Notes: generated by a model not told the origin, from the sequence alone. A stretch of DNA of 64,000 nt from Streptomyces sp. A1136 (GCF_004795055.1 NZ_SSBJ01000023.1:1-64000), one strand, 5' to 3'. Shown: positions 16,045-25,690, counted from the first letter of the stretch. A program made the numbers and translations.

Positions 16045-16401
16045 GCGGGCGCAGTACGGGGTCCGAACGGTGTCTGTCTGCCGCCCGACCAGCCGCGCCT
16101 GCGGACGCTGGTCAACTACCTGGGCGGCGAACTCGGCCGCGCCGAGCGCGCGCTGAACGCGGCCGAGGAGGCCGAGGCCGCCGCAGCACGACGCCGACCG
16201 CCCGCCGAGCCGCCGGCGTGGTTGGTCGAGCGCGAGATCGGCACCGGCCGCCCGCCGAGCCGCCTCCACGTCGGAACGTGCCGGGACACCGGCAAACGCT
16301 GCGCTCCCGCCACCGCCGACCAGATCCGCGACCTGCTCGCCCGGGGCATACCCGCATGTCCCCAGTGCCGCCCGGACACCGCACTCGGGGTGCTGGAATG
16401 A
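16045..16401 (+). pseudogene. DUF6233-family protein without a start codon
   Basis: From 16045 to the TGA at 16399 the frame encodes a clear DUF6233-type protein: L-P-P-D-Q-P-R-L-R-T-L near the start, a coiled-coil-like A-E-E-A-E-A-A-A, W-L-V-E-R-E, then H-V-G-T-C and a C-terminal A-C-P-Q-C-R-P-D-T-A-L-G. The sequence begins where family members begin, but no ATG, GTG or TTG exists after the upstream stop at 16042. Either the start is CTG or the gene is slightly truncated. Confidence 0.5.
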
Positions 16402-16735
16402 GGGCCCGGCAGCAGGGTGGAGGGATGAGCCCCGCCAGCGCATCATCGTCTACCCGCCCGACGCCCAAGGCGGGCGCCGCGTCCGCTGCGACGGCGAAAT
16501 CCTCGGCCGCGCCCTCGGCCCCGGCGATCTCACGGAGTTCCTGCGCCGGGCCGGCCTCGACCCCGACAGCGTCCGCCTGGACGATCCTCTGCTGATCGAG
16601 TGGAGCGGCGGCGGACCCACCGTGTGGAGTCCGGACACCGACGAGGAGCAGGCGCCGGGGGCGCAGCCGCCGGTACTGCTCGCGCGCGTTTGTCGCCGCA
16701 GAGACCGTGTCCCCACGCAGTTCGTGTCGCTTTAG
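16400..16735 (+). pseudogene. Partner of DUF6233 gene, frameshifted near its start
   Basis: The frame contains R-I-I-V-Y-P-P-D and R-V-R-C-D-G-E-I-L-G, then D-L-T-E-F-L-R-R-A-G-L-D, then L-I-E-W-S-G-G-G-P-T-V-W, a small protein family often beside DUF6233 genes. A good start (GGAGGG then ATG at 16426) is present but out of frame by one base, so a single-base indel in the run just after it has broken the gene, or the assembly has an error there. Confidence 0.45.
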
Positions 16736-16876
16736 GACAGGGCCGTGAAATTACGGTTGCGCTGCTGGTGGCAAGGGGGTTAGAACGGCGTTGTTGCCCA
16801 AGATGAGTCGTTGGGAGGTCCGCGGCCCGGTCACTCAGGTTGGCGCGGTAGCCCCGGGGGGAGAAACACCAGATCG

Positions 16877-17443
16877 ATGACTATGCTCTCGCTGCCCTTC
16901 AGCACCGAACGGCTCCTTTTGCGTATGTTCACGCCGGACGACCTCGATGACTTGTACGCGTACCAGGGCCTCCCCGAAGTCGCTCGCTACCTCTACCGGG
17001 AGCCGCTCACTCGTGAACGGTGCGCGCAGAGCCTGACGAGGCGCGCGGCCGGCACGGCGTGGGCCGAGGACGGCGACGACCTCGTGGTCGCCGTCTGCCC
17101 GGTCGGCGAGGCAACGGTCGTCGGCGAGGTTGTCCTGAAGCTCACGAGCGCGCGAGCACGCCAGGTCGAGATCGGCTGGATCTTCAACCCAGCGTACGGC
17201 GGCCGGGGTTACGCGACCGAGGCCGCGCGTGCGACCGCCGCGCTGGCTTTCGCCGAGTTGGGCGTACACCGGCTCTTCGCCCGCCTCGATGTACTCAACA
17301 CCGGGTCGGTGCGCGTGTGCGAGCGCCTCGGCATGCGCCGGGAGGCGCACCTTGTCGAGAACGACCTCGACAACGAGCGCTGGGGCAGCGAGTACGTCTA
17401 TGCGACGCTTGCCCGGGAGTGGAACGCCGATCGGGCTCAATGA
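16877..17443 (+). CDS. GNAT-family N-acetyltransferase (RimJ/RimL-like)
   Basis: A 188-residue enzyme. The ATG at 16877 starts the domain cleanly (S-T-E-R-L-L-L-R-M-F-T-P-D-D). The acetyl-CoA binding loop shows as G-W-I-F-N-P-A-Y-G-G-R-G-Y-A-T-E-A-A, followed by N-T-G-S-V-R-V-C-E-R-L-G-M-R-R-E-A-H. This is the Acetyltransf_3 pattern of RimJ/RimL-like proteins that acetylate protein N-termini, antibiotics or small amines. It stands alone between remnants; the substrate is unknown. Confidence 0.8.
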   Translation: MTMLSLPFSTERLLLRMFTPDDLDDLYAYQGLPEVARYLYREPLTRERCAQSLTRRAAGTAWAEDGDDLVVAVCPVGEATVVGEVVLKLTSARARQVEIGWIFNPAYGGRGYATEAARATAALAFAELGVHRLFARLDVLNTGSVRVCERLGMRREAHLVENDLDNERWGSEYVYATLAREWNADRAQ

Positions 17444-17468
17444 GAAGTTCAGGTAGTGCCGCTTGAGG

Positions 17469-18930
17469 GGCTTGGTCAAAGGTCGGCCATTCCACCAGCT
17501 GGTTCTGGCGGACCACCTGACGTGGAGCGGTGCCCCGGTGGAACGACGTTGTCTGCTCAGACGAGTCGTTCACCACGGGAGCTCCGCTGTCCGGTCAGAG
17601 TGTCATCAGCCGCGAGATCGCGGTAGCCGAAGGTGTCTTCGCTCCTGGTCATCTGGGTGAGTTGACGCAGATCGTGCCGTTCGAGATGGTCGATGAGGTC
17701 CTCGCCGAGTGCGAGGCGGTGCAGTAGCTGCTGCGGAAGCTGCCCGCCCGGGTGGTGGTCTACCTGCTGCCAGCCGCGGCGCTGTTCGAGGAGTGCGGCT
17801 ACCTCGCGGTGTGGTCCAAGCTCAACGCTGGTGGGGTCCCTGCCGGTACCCAAGGTCACCGGCACTGCGCTGTGGCACGCCCGTGCCCGGCTCGGGGTGC
17901 GCCCGATGCGCGCGCTGTTCGACCTGGTGGGTGGGCCGGCGTCCGCGATCCGCACCACGGGCGCCCGCTGGACCGGGCTGCTAGTGGTCTCCATCGACGG
18001 CACCTATCTCGATGTCCCCGACGACCCGGCCACCCGGGCTCGCCTGGGCAAGACCTCCAACCAGTACGCCGCCTCCGGCTACCCCCAGATCCTGCTGGTG
18101 GCTCTGGTCGCCTGCGGAACCCGCGCCGTCATCGACGCGGTCCTCGGCCCCCGTACCCGTGGCGAGACCAGTTACGGCAAGCGCCTCGCCCGTTCCCTGC
18201 AGGCTTTGATGATCGTGCTGCTGGACCGCGGCTCCTCCTCCAATACCTTCCTCGAAACCGTGGCCGGCACCGGAGCGGCGTTCCTGGGCCGCCTGTCCGC
18301 AGCCCGCAAGCCACCAGTCCTGCGCCGTTTGCCCGACGGATCGTTCCTGTCGCGGATCGGCACGCTGGAGGTCCGCATCATCGAGTGCGAGATCACCATC
18401 GCCACCACGGCCGGACGCACCACAGGGGTCTACCGGCCGGCCACCACGCTCCTGGACCACCGCCGCCGCCCCGCGTTCGAGCTGGTCAAGCTCTACCACG
18501 AGCGCCGGGAGGTGGAATCCGCCTACTTCGCGATCAGGAAATCCATGCCCGGCCGCCGTGTGCTGCGGGCTCGGACCATGGCCGGTATCGCCCAGGAGGT
18601 CTACGCCCTGCTGACCTTCTACCAGCTGATCAGGATCGCGATCACCGACGCGATCCCCGACGCCGACCCGGACCGGGCCGGCTTCAGCATCGCCCTGCAG
18701 ACCGCCCGTGACCAGGTCATACAAGCCACGGGCGTGATCGCCGGCACCGTCATCGACCTCGCCAGCGCCATCGGCCGCGCGGTCCTGGACCGGGCCATGC
18801 CCGCCCGCCGGCTCCGCCTCAGCCCCCGCGCGACCAAGCACCCCCTATCCCGCTACGCGTACAAGAGCCTGCGCGTCGACCGCCGCACCTACAAGGCCAC
18901 CTTCAGCATCGACATCCTGTTGACAAAGCC
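17469..18930 (+). mobile_element. Decayed IS4-family element with candidate terminal repeats
   Basis: GGCTTGGTCAA at 17469-17479 and TTGACAAAGCC at 18920-18930 form an imperfect inverted repeat (one mismatch in 11) bracketing the broken IS4-type transposase. The true ends may lie slightly outside and no target duplication was identified. Confidence 0.4.
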
Positions 18931-18943
18931 AATCAGCCCGTAG
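17530..18943 (+). pseudogene. IS4-family transposase, inactivated
   Basis: About 470 codons matching an IS4-type DDE transposase with its N-terminal IS4 domain: E-L-T-Q-I-V-P-F-E-M-V-D-E-V-L-A-E-C, then R-V-V-V-Y-L-L-P-A-A-A-L-F-E-E-C, then A-L-W-H-A-R-A-R-L-G, catalytic D in S-I-D-G-T-Y-L-D-V-P-D, a Y-x-x-R-x-x-x-E-motif (Y-H-E-R-R-E-V-E) and a complete C-terminus. A TAG at 17725-17727 (likely from CAG) and a frameshift near 17830 kill it. Damage is light, so the loss is fairly recent. Confidence 0.8.
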
Positions 18944-19029
18944 CTTCACGCTTTTGCCGCCCGCTCCCGAGAGGCGTCTTCGCTATCCCCGGCGGCTGCG
19001 TGTTCCTGACCGAGTGGCCCTCGCCGGCG

Positions 19030-19250
19030 TCATGTATGTGCTGCGGACAGGGTCGCGTGGCGTGATGTTCCCGCAGAGACGGTGGGCTGCTCCGGAGTGA
19101 CGGCTTCGCGCCGGCTGCGGGACTGGACCGAGGCCGGCATGTGGCCCCGCCTGCATGCCGTCCTGCTGACCGAGTTGCGCCGTGCCGGTCTGCTGTACCC
19201 GGACGACTGCTCCGTGGGCGGGTCCCACGTCCGGGCTCTCAAAGGGGTGG
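19030..19250 (+). pseudogene. IS5-family transposase, N-terminal fragment
   Basis: The frame contains C-S-G-V-T-A-S-R-R-L-R-D-W-T-E-A-G, then W-P-R-L-H-A-V-L-L-T-E-L-R-R-A-G-L-L, then the catalytic-Asp region D-D-C-S-V-G-G-S-H-V-R-A-L-K-G. The expected D-G-S is G-G-S here, and the sequence stops matching at about 19250. Confidence 0.65.
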
Positions 19251-19333
19251 CTATGACGACTTCTTGGGGAGTCGTTTGTCAAGGAGCTCGGGAGGCGTGT
19301 GGCCCGGTGTGCAGTGATCAACATCGATGAGTT

Positions 19334-19655
19334 TTGATGTCGATAGCGTGTGCGATCGCGGGTTGCGGGGGTCTGCTTCATAGTCCAGCTGTGGACATAT
19401 CCGATGAGGGACAGCCGCTCGATCCCATCTGGCTTGAGATCAACAACAATGTGTGTGGTGGCCTGGCAGGAGCCCCGAGTGCGTCGTTGGTGGCCGAGCG
19501 GTTCATCGGGGCCGGCTGGAGTTCCAGATCAGGCTCGTCGTGGGAGTCGTATGAGGTCGAGACCAGCTGGTGCCGCATCGAGGTCGACCCGACTGACGGA
19601 GACACGCTCCTGAACGGAGTTGTCGATCCTCAACGGTTCGAGGGTCTGGCTGCGC
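19334..19655 (+). pseudogene. Hypothetical protein truncated at an IS110 junction
   Basis: A protein-like frame (P-L-D-P-I-W-L-E-I-N-N-N-V, then F-I-G-A-G-W-S-S, then D-T-L-L-N-G-V-V-D-P-Q-R-F-E-G-L) runs into the 3' end of an oppositely oriented IS110 transposase near 19655, after which the reading continues as arginine-rich nonsense. The C-terminus was lost at that junction. Function not recognised. Confidence 0.45.
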
Positions 19656-20707
19656 TGCTGCGGCCAGGGCGGCGAACGCGGAGAGGAAGAAAGCCCGTTT
19701 GAGCTGCTTGTTTCCTCTCCGGGAGGGTTGTTCGCCGCGGATCGACGAGCCGGAACTGCGGGTCGCCGGGGCGAGGCCGGCGTAGGCAGCGAGGTGGGCG
19801 GCGGACGGGAACGAACTGCCGTCGCCGACGTCGATGAGGATGCGGGCTCCGGTCCTGACGCCGATCCCCGGCATGGACGTCAGGACCTTCGAAAGAGGGT
19901 GGCTCTCCAGCAGTTCCTCGATTCGGGCCGCGATGAGTTTTCGCTGGTCAAGCACCGCCTGAAGAGAACTGGCGAGGCTGGGGACGATCAATGCAGCCGC
20001 GTCCGTGCCCGGGACGACGACGGTCTGCTCGTCCAGAGCCGTGAAGATGTCCTCGACCAGCCGCTCAGCCATCCGCGGCGCTTTGGGACGTATCAAGGTC
20101 ACGAGCCGACGCCGTCCGGCCTTGCGGATCTGGGCTGGGATCCGAACTGGTCGAGGAGCTTGAGCACGGCCGGGTGCTGCACTCGCGGCCCCAGGACCCG
20201 TTCCAGCGACGGATGGATCTGCGTGAGGAGGCCGCGGAGGCGGTTGCTGATGCGGGTTGCCTCGCCGGCGAGGTCGTCGTCGAAGCCGACGATCATCTCC
20301 AGCTCGGCGATGGTCTCTTCCTCGAGGTCGACCGAGCGGAGCGTGTGGGGCATGGCGCGGGCGGCGTCGGCGATGACGAACGCGTCGCGGGCATCGGTCT
20401 TGGCCTCGCCCGGGTAGAGATCGGCGATCCGCCTCATCGTCAGTCCGGGCAGATAGGCGACCGGGCAGCCCATGTCCCGGGCCACCGCCAGCGGCAGAGC
20501 CCCGATCGAGGCCGGCTGATCGACCACGACCAGCACGGTCCCGTGCTTGGCCTGCAGTTTCCCGAAGACCTCGCGGAGCTTGGGTTCGCTGTTGGGTAAC
20601 CGCTTGTCGAGGGCCTTCTTCCCGGCCGGGGTGACGGCTGTGGCGTGGTGTTCGCCTTTGCCGACGTCCAGGCCGAGGAAGGCGCCGATGCCGCTGATGT
20701 CGATCAC
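19656..20707 (-). pseudogene. IS110-family transposase, frameshifted and 3'-truncated
   Basis: The GTG at 20707 (GGAGG 6 bases upstream) begins an IS110-type DEDD transposase: G-I-G-A-F-L-G-L-D-V-G-K-G-E-H-H-A, then Y-P-G-E-A-K-T-D-A-R-D-A-F-V-I-A-D-A-A-R. Near 20103 a frameshift interrupts it, after which the IS116/IS110/IS902 C-terminal domain follows (S-M-P-G-I-G-V-R-T-G-A-R-I-L, then Y-A-G-L-A-P-A-T-R-S-S-G, then F-F-L-S-A-F-A-A-L). The last roughly 50 residues are missing at the junction with the remnant at 19334-19655. A shorter fragment of the same family lies at 62010-62180. Confidence 0.8.
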
Positions 20708-20879
20708 GTGCGTCCTCCGGTCGTCCCCATCGCCCGGCCGTCCCACGGCACCGATCGCCACATCCACATTACGAAGAGCCTCCCGACCTGCGGAAAGGTC
20801 GGTGGTCATGCCCCTAATCAGCGGTCTGTCGATGCCTCCGGTGCCGGTGACACCACCCCCCAAGCCATGAACTCGACAG

Positions 20880-21165
20880 GGGGAGAAAGTCATGCCAACT
20901 CCAGAGGCCGGGCGCCCCATTGCGGGGCCACCAAGAAGGTAATGGGGGGGGTAGAACTCGCGGGCGTAGGCCAGGAGCAGGCGTGTGCGCCGGTCGGCTG
21001 CTCCCGGGCCTGCTTCGCTTCTTGGAGAGCCAGGAGCAGGGGGTCGGTCTCCATGCCGAGGGCCCTGGCCTTGAGCTCGGCGGCGTAGTCCTCCCGCCGG
21101 CGGTCCATGTCCTGGCGCATGTCGATGAGGACGTCGTCCGGGTCAGTGTTGTCCGGCTGGGGCAC
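20880..21165 (-). pseudogene. Remnant of a small helix-turn-helix-like protein
   Basis: A GTG at 21165 begins P-D-D-V-L-I-D-M-R-Q-D-M-D-R-R-R-E-D-Y-A and continues to A-L-Q-E-A-K-Q-A-R. After a frameshift comes R-L-L-L-A-Y-A-R-E-F-Y-P-P-H-Y-L-L-G and S-G-V. The L-L-x-A-Y-A-R-E-F...S-G-V pattern resembles the C-terminal HTH proteins common in Streptomyces accessory DNA. Inactivated. Confidence 0.4.
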
Positions 21166-21344
21166 CGGGTAGAGGAGCGCGGGCCGGTCGGCCGGGGAGC
21201 CGACCGGGGGCCCTGTGGTGACAACGGTACGGATCGCGGGCGCCGCCGGGGATGGAGTTCGGAGTACAGGTGGGGTGGTGGAAACTGCACCCCGCACGAG
21301 ATCGGCAAGATCGGCGCTCGAACGGGCCGTGGGAAACTGGGCCG

Positions 21345-23378
21345 GTGCTCGCTCCGAACTCCCGGGAACTACGACGTGAGGCGCCGACCGGAGCGGTCGG
21401 CGTCCTGACAACCCTGCGGGCGCACGTGATGGTGCCGCTGCGCGGCGCGGCGCTCGCGGCCTTGGGTCTGCTGGGGCTGCCGGCCCTGCTGCCGGCCGCG
21501 GTCGCGGTGGGTGTCGGCGCGGTGGGTGCGCTGGACCTGTTCCGGCGTCTGCCCCGGTTGCGGCGCGAGCTGGCCGGGCGGTGGTCGGAGGTGCCCGTCG
21601 ACGATCCCTACCTGCCCGAGCCGCCGGAACCCCGGCAGCGTGACAGCGGGCTGTACCGCGACGGCAGGCAACTGTACGCCTCGTACGGCTCGGCGGTGCG
21701 CCGCAGGCGGATGCGGCAGGTGCGGCGGGATCCGGCGACGAGACGGGACCTGGCCTTCCTGCTGTTCGACCCGTTCGTCGGGGTTCCGTTGGCTTCGCTG
21801 CCCGGGGCGTTGGTGGCCGGTGGTCTGTACGCGGTGGTCGCGGCCCTGTGCCGGGCGGCCGGCGGTATCGGCCTGCCGGGGACGGCGTGGGCCGGTGCGG
21901 TGGTGGTGGCCGGGGTCGGGCTGCTGTCGCTCGGGACGGGGCTGACGGTCGGGCCGCTGGTGCTGTGGGTGCACGGGTGTTGGACGCGGCTGCTGCTGGC
22001 CCGCCGGGTCGCGCCGGCGGTGGTGTCCGACGGGGGTGCGCTGGGCCGGCGTCTGCGGATGCTGGGCGCCGGGGCCTTCTTTTCGCTGCTGTCGGCAGCC
22101 GGCGCGGTGCTGGCCGTCGTCCAGGTGGTGGCGCTGGTGGTCGGGGTGTGCACCGGGCTGGTGCTGCTCTTCCCGAAGGCCGTGGGGTTCGCCCGCCGCT
22201 TCGTCGTGCTGAGCCGGCGGCTCGCCGGCGACTGGCTGGGTGTGGAGATCCAGGCGCCCTATCTGCCCGCTCCGGAGCCGGTGCGACGCGGGGCCGACGG
22301 CTACTACCAGTACGGGCGGCGGCTGTACCGCACCCCCTACCTGGTGCGGCAGTTGCAGCTGATGCGCCACACCTCGGGTGATCCGGCGGTGTGGCGGGAC
22401 CTGCTGTGGTCGGCGGTCAATCCGTTCGTGGCCGCCGCGCTGCTGGCCGTGCCGCTGGTCGTCGTCGGGTTCTCGGTCTTCGGGCTCGTCGTGCCCGGGG
22501 TGCTGGACCTGGTGGCGGACGGCACGGGCCCGTACAGCTTCTGGGACGCGGCGCTGCGCCGGCTGCCGGTGGGCGGTGCCCTCGCGGGCGTCCCGTGGGC
22601 GGCGATCGGGTTGGGCGCGGTGCTGGTGGCGGCGGTGTCGTGGGTGGCGCCGTACGCGCTGCGGGCACACGCCCGCTTCGCGCTGCTGCTGCTGCGGCCT
22701 ACCCGGCACGCGCAGCTGGCCCGACGCGTGGAGCGGCTGACGGAGACCCGGGCGGACGCCACCGGGGTGCAGGCCGCCGAACTCCGCCGCATCGAACGGG
22801 ACCTGCACGACGGGGCCCAGGTGACGCTGGTGGCGATCGGGATGACGCTGCGGGTGGTGGAGCGGCGGCTGGGGCAGGAGGCTCCGGAGCTGCGCGAGCT
22901 GGTGGCCGAGGCCCGCCGGCAGTCGTCGACGGCCCTGGCCCAGCTGCGGGACCTGGTGCGGGGCATCCACCCGCCGGTCCTCGCGGAGCGGGGCGTGGGC
23001 GACGCGGTCCGCGCGGTGGCGCTGGACTACCCGCTGGACGTCGAGGTGACGGTGGACGTTCCCGGCCGCCTCGAGGCTCCAGTGGAGGCGTGCGCGTACT
23101 TCGCGGTGTGCGAGGTGCTCGCGAACGCCGCCAAGCATTCCGGGGCCTCCCGGGTGCGCATCGACCTGCGGCACGCCGACGGGGTGCTGCGGATGACGGT
23201 GGGCGACGACGGCCGGGGCGGGGCCGATACGGCCAAGGGCACGGGCCTCGCGGGCGTGCGCCGCCGGCTGGGTACATTCGACGGAGATCTGTTCGTGAGC
23301 AGCCCGGTGGGCGGCCCGACACTTGTGACCATGGAGCTGCCATGCGTGTTGTCCTCGCCGAGGACCAGTTCCTCCTGA
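21345..23378 (+). CDS. Sensor histidine kinase with duplicated sensor domain
   Basis: About 677 residues (start uncertain: GTG at 21345 or an ATG at 21429). Two homologous membrane sensor modules are visible, each with P-Y-L-P-x-P, then Y-x-x-G-R-x-L-Y, then D-P-A-x-x-R-D-L, then N/D-P-F-V and several membrane segments. The kinase core follows: phosphoacceptor His488 in R-D-L-H-D-G-A-Q, N-A-A-K-H-S-G N-box and G-D-D-G-R-G-G and G-T-G-L-A-G-V-R-R-R-L G-boxes, i.e. a HisKA_3/HATPase pair. It overlaps the response regulator gene by 37 bases, a cognate pair. Signal unknown, perhaps envelope stress. Confidence 0.85.
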   Translation: MLAPNSRELRREAPTGAVGVLTTLRAHVMVPLRGAALAALGLLGLPALLPAAVAVGVGAVGALDLFRRLPRLRRELAGRWSEVPVDDPYLPEPPEPRQRDSGLYRDGRQLYASYGSAVRRRRMRQVRRDPATRRDLAFLLFDPFVGVPLASLPGALVAGGLYAVVAALCRAAGGIGLPGTAWAGAVVVAGVGLLSLGTGLTVGPLVLWVHGCWTRLLLARRVAPAVVSDGGALGRRLRMLGAGAFFSLLSAAGAVLAVVQVVALVVGVCTGLVLLFPKAVGFARRFVVLSRRLAGDWLGVEIQAPYLPAPEPVRRGADGYYQYGRRLYRTPYLVRQLQLMRHTSGDPAVWRDLLWSAVNPFVAAALLAVPLVVVGFSVFGLVVPGVLDLVADGTGPYSFWDAALRRLPVGGALAGVPWAAIGLGAVLVAAVSWVAPYALRAHARFALLLLRPTRHAQLARRVERLTETRADATGVQAAELRRIERDLHDGAQVTLVAIGMTLRVVERRLGQEAPELRELVAEARRQSSTALAQLRDLVRGIHPPVLAERGVGDAVRAVALDYPLDVEVTVDVPGRLEAPVEACAYFAVCEVLANAAKHSGASRVRIDLRHADGVLRMTVGDDGRGGADTAKGTGLAGVRRRLGTFDGDLFVSSPVGGPTLVTMELPCVLSSPRTSSS

Positions 23379-23995
23379 GGGAGGGAATGGTGCGGCTGCT
23401 GGAGTCGTACGAGTTCGAGGTCGTCGCGGCCGTCGACAACGGACCGGAGCTGTCGCGGGCGTTGACGCGGCACCGGCCGGACATCGCCGTGGTCGACGTG
23501 CGGCTGCCGCCCACGTTCACCGACGAGGGGCTGCAGGCGGCGCTGGCGGCCCGCCGGGAGATTCCGGGGCTGCCCGTGCTGGTGCTGTCGCAGCACGTGG
23601 AGCAGCTGTACGCGCGCGAACTGCTGGCCGACGGGCGGGGCGGGATCGGGTACCTGCTCAAGGACCGCGTCTTCAGCGACGAGGAGTTCGTCGACGCGCT
23701 GCGCCGCGTGGCGGGCGGCGGGACGGCGATGGACCCCGAGGTGATCTCCAAGCTGGTGGCGCGGGGCGAGCACGGCGGGCCGTTGAGTTCGTTGACCGAG
23801 CGTGAGCTCCAGGTGCTGGAGCTGATGGCGGAGGGGAGGTCCAACGCGGGGATCGCGCGGGAGCTGCACCTGAGCGACAGCGCCGTCAGCAAGCATTCGG
23901 CGAGCATCTTCACCAAGCTGGAGCTGACGCAGGACAACAGCGACAACCGGAGGGTCCTGGCGGTGCTTGCGTACCTGAACGCCCCACAGAACTGA
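23342..23995 (+). CDS. LuxR-family (NarL-type) response regulator
   Basis: A 217-residue response regulator. The receiver domain has acidic pair E7-D8 and phosphoacceptor Asp52 in A-V-V-D-V-R-L-P-P, with a conserved Lys in Y-L-L-K-D-R. The C-terminal HTH reads L-T-E-R-E-L-Q-V-L-E-L-M-A-E-G-R-S-N-A-G-I-A. The start lies inside the kinase gene, giving tight coupling. It most likely regulates its own operon or the VC0807-family gene 150 bases downstream. Confidence 0.9.
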   Translation: MRVVLAEDQFLLREGMVRLLESYEFEVVAAVDNGPELSRALTRHRPDIAVVDVRLPPTFTDEGLQAALAARREIPGLPVLVLSQHVEQLYARELLADGRGGIGYLLKDRVFSDEEFVDALRRVAGGGTAMDPEVISKLVARGEHGGPLSSLTERELQVLELMAEGRSNAGIARELHLSDSAVSKHSASIFTKLELTQDNSDNRRVLAVLAYLNAPQN

Positions 23996-24144
23996 GGGGC
24001 GATCGCCAAGGGGTGGAGTTTTCTGCACTGCAGGTGTGCTCACAGCTCCATTCCGGCGCCCTGGGTCCGGCCCGTAGTTTCGTGTTCAGAAGGCGGGCCA
24101 CGCGGTCCGGACAGGGACCAGGCCACGGGTAAGGGAGTCAGACG

Positions 24145-24810
24145 GTGACGACGGCGGAGCAGGAGCAGCCCGAACAGCAGCAGACCGCGACGAAGGCCAA
24201 GGGCAAGGACCCGAAGGCGGATCTGATCCGGACCGCGTTCATGGAGGTCGGCGTCCCCCTCGGCCTCTACTACGGCCTGCGCGGAGCCGGCCTGGGCCAG
24301 TGGCTGTCCCTGTTCATCAGCGGCGCCGTGCCCCTGGCGCAGCTCGTCTACAAGATGGCCACCGAACGCCGCGTCTCGACCGTCACCCTCTTCACCCTGA
24401 GCATCATGGCCGCCGGCACCGCCATCACACTCCTCACCGGTGACGCCCGCCTCCTCCTCGCCCGCGAGAGCTACCTCACCGGTCTGCTCGGCCTTTGGAT
24501 GATCGCCACCCTCTTCGCCAAGCGGCCCTTCATGTTCACCACCATGACCAAGATGCTGCCCGAAGAGACCGCCCGAACCTGGCACGCCAACTGGAACAAC
24601 CACGCACGCTTCCGCAACGTCATGCGCTGGATGTCCGTCGCCTGGGGCGCCGCCTTCCTCATCGACTCCGCCGCCCGCATCCTCATGGCCTACACCCTCC
24701 CCGTCGACCTCGTCCCCGTCCTCTCCGTCATCCTCCTCATCGGCATGCTCATGACCGTCGTCAAGATCAGCAAGACCTACGGACGCCGCATGATGGCCGA
24801 ACTCGCCTGA
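24145..24810 (+). CDS. VC0807-family membrane protein
   Basis: A 221-residue protein with a charged, Gln-rich N-terminus (about 30 residues) and five or six membrane helices: Y-Y-G-L-R-G-A-G, then S-G-A-V-P-L-A-Q-L-V-Y-K, then T-L-F-T-L-S-I-M-A-A-G. A W-N-N-H-A-R-F-R-N-V-M-R-W segment lies between helices. This matches the VC0807 family of unknown function. It sits 149 bases after the two-component system in the same direction and could be its target. Confidence 0.7.
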   Translation: MTTAEQEQPEQQQTATKAKGKDPKADLIRTAFMEVGVPLGLYYGLRGAGLGQWLSLFISGAVPLAQLVYKMATERRVSTVTLFTLSIMAAGTAITLLTGDARLLLARESYLTGLLGLWMIATLFAKRPFMFTTMTKMLPEETARTWHANWNNHARFRNVMRWMSVAWGAAFLIDSAARILMAYTLPVDLVPVLSVILLIGMLMTVVKISKTYGRRMMAELA

Positions 24811-25391
24811 AGCATCACCGCCCTTTGGCATGCCGCGAGCTTTATCGGTACCCATGGGAGGACGCTAATGGCTTCCTTTGGGTCCGGCACCCAGCGCCGC
24901 AGCCCTATAGAACGGGGCAGGTCACCCCATCAGCATCGCGCCAGACGTCCGCTCAGAAGCACAGCAATTCACTCGAACGTGCGTTTGGCGCGAACTTTCG
25001 ACGGGCTCGCCTTGTCTACCGAGGGACGAGGGGCCGGAGGGGTACCGAAAGCTACGGGCGACCAGAAGTCGGGGAACTTGATGCCGGCTCACTCAGCCCC
25101 TGCTCATCGTGGACGGCGTCCCTCGCGGGCCCTCGACTCCAAGGGGTGGATGCCACCATCACTGCCCACGAGCAACGGAATCCGGTCATCGAGGTCATCC
25201 GACTGGATGAAGAGCTTCTGCCGTGAGGCGCCACAGTTGTCCTCAGCCATGCCGGTCGACGGTTCGGTGCCCGGCGCCAGGGACAAGATTTCGAGAACCA
25301 GCTCCAGCCTTGTGGTCGGTGGCCATGACCGCATCACGGCCACCGACCACATATGTAGTCACCACTACGAGGTGGTGAGTTTTGTCCCTGG
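24811..25391. other. Degenerate region with a strong orphan ribosome binding site
   Basis: GGGAGG lies 6 bases before an ATG at 24868, but the frame quickly becomes Arg/Ser-rich and does not look like protein. Another frame ends with a plausible tail (D-A-T-I-T-A-H-E-Q-R-N-P-V-I-E-V-I-R-L) at 25226. I read this as a gene destroyed by frameshifts; identity unknown. Confidence 0.35.
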
Positions 25392-25600
25392 TCAAGACGC
25401 GTTGAGGACCTGTACTTCACCGATGGCGAGGCCTGGCGGGTGGTGGCGAGGGTGCCGGTCTGTCCGGCGCCGGACCATTGGATGGCCCATGTGGTGGTGG
25501 CGGTGACGGGGTAGCAGCCGACGGGACCAGCAGCCGTGAGCACCCGCATCCCGCGCAACGCCACGAAGCTGTGACGGCACCTGAACGGGCCCTGGACCGA
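25392..25600 (-). pseudogene. C-terminal remnant of a Streptomyces 'ATP/GTP-binding' type protein
   Basis: Leftward frames give A-G-P-V-G-C-Y-P-V-T-A-T-T-T-W-A-I-Q-W-S-G, then G-Q-T-G-T-L-A-T-T-R-Q, and after a one-base shift L-A-I-G-E-V-Q-V-L-N-A-S and TGA. This W-x-V-x-W-S...T-R-x-S...I-G-E-x-Q-V-L pattern is the C-terminal beta-domain of a secreted family frequently mislabelled ATP/GTP-binding protein in Streptomyces. Confidence 0.45.
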
Positions 25601-25690
25601 CTGACCGGCACCTGGGTGCCGCTCCCCTGAGCCACCCCGACAACACCACAACCGACGGTTAAGCCGCCGTAACCCCGAAGGAGAAACGCC

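Noticed and set aside
21369..23174. 601-codon leftward frame opposite the histidine kinase
   Set aside because: His/Gln/Arg-rich antisense frame, typical of high-GC genes; the kinase has all its catalytic boxes.
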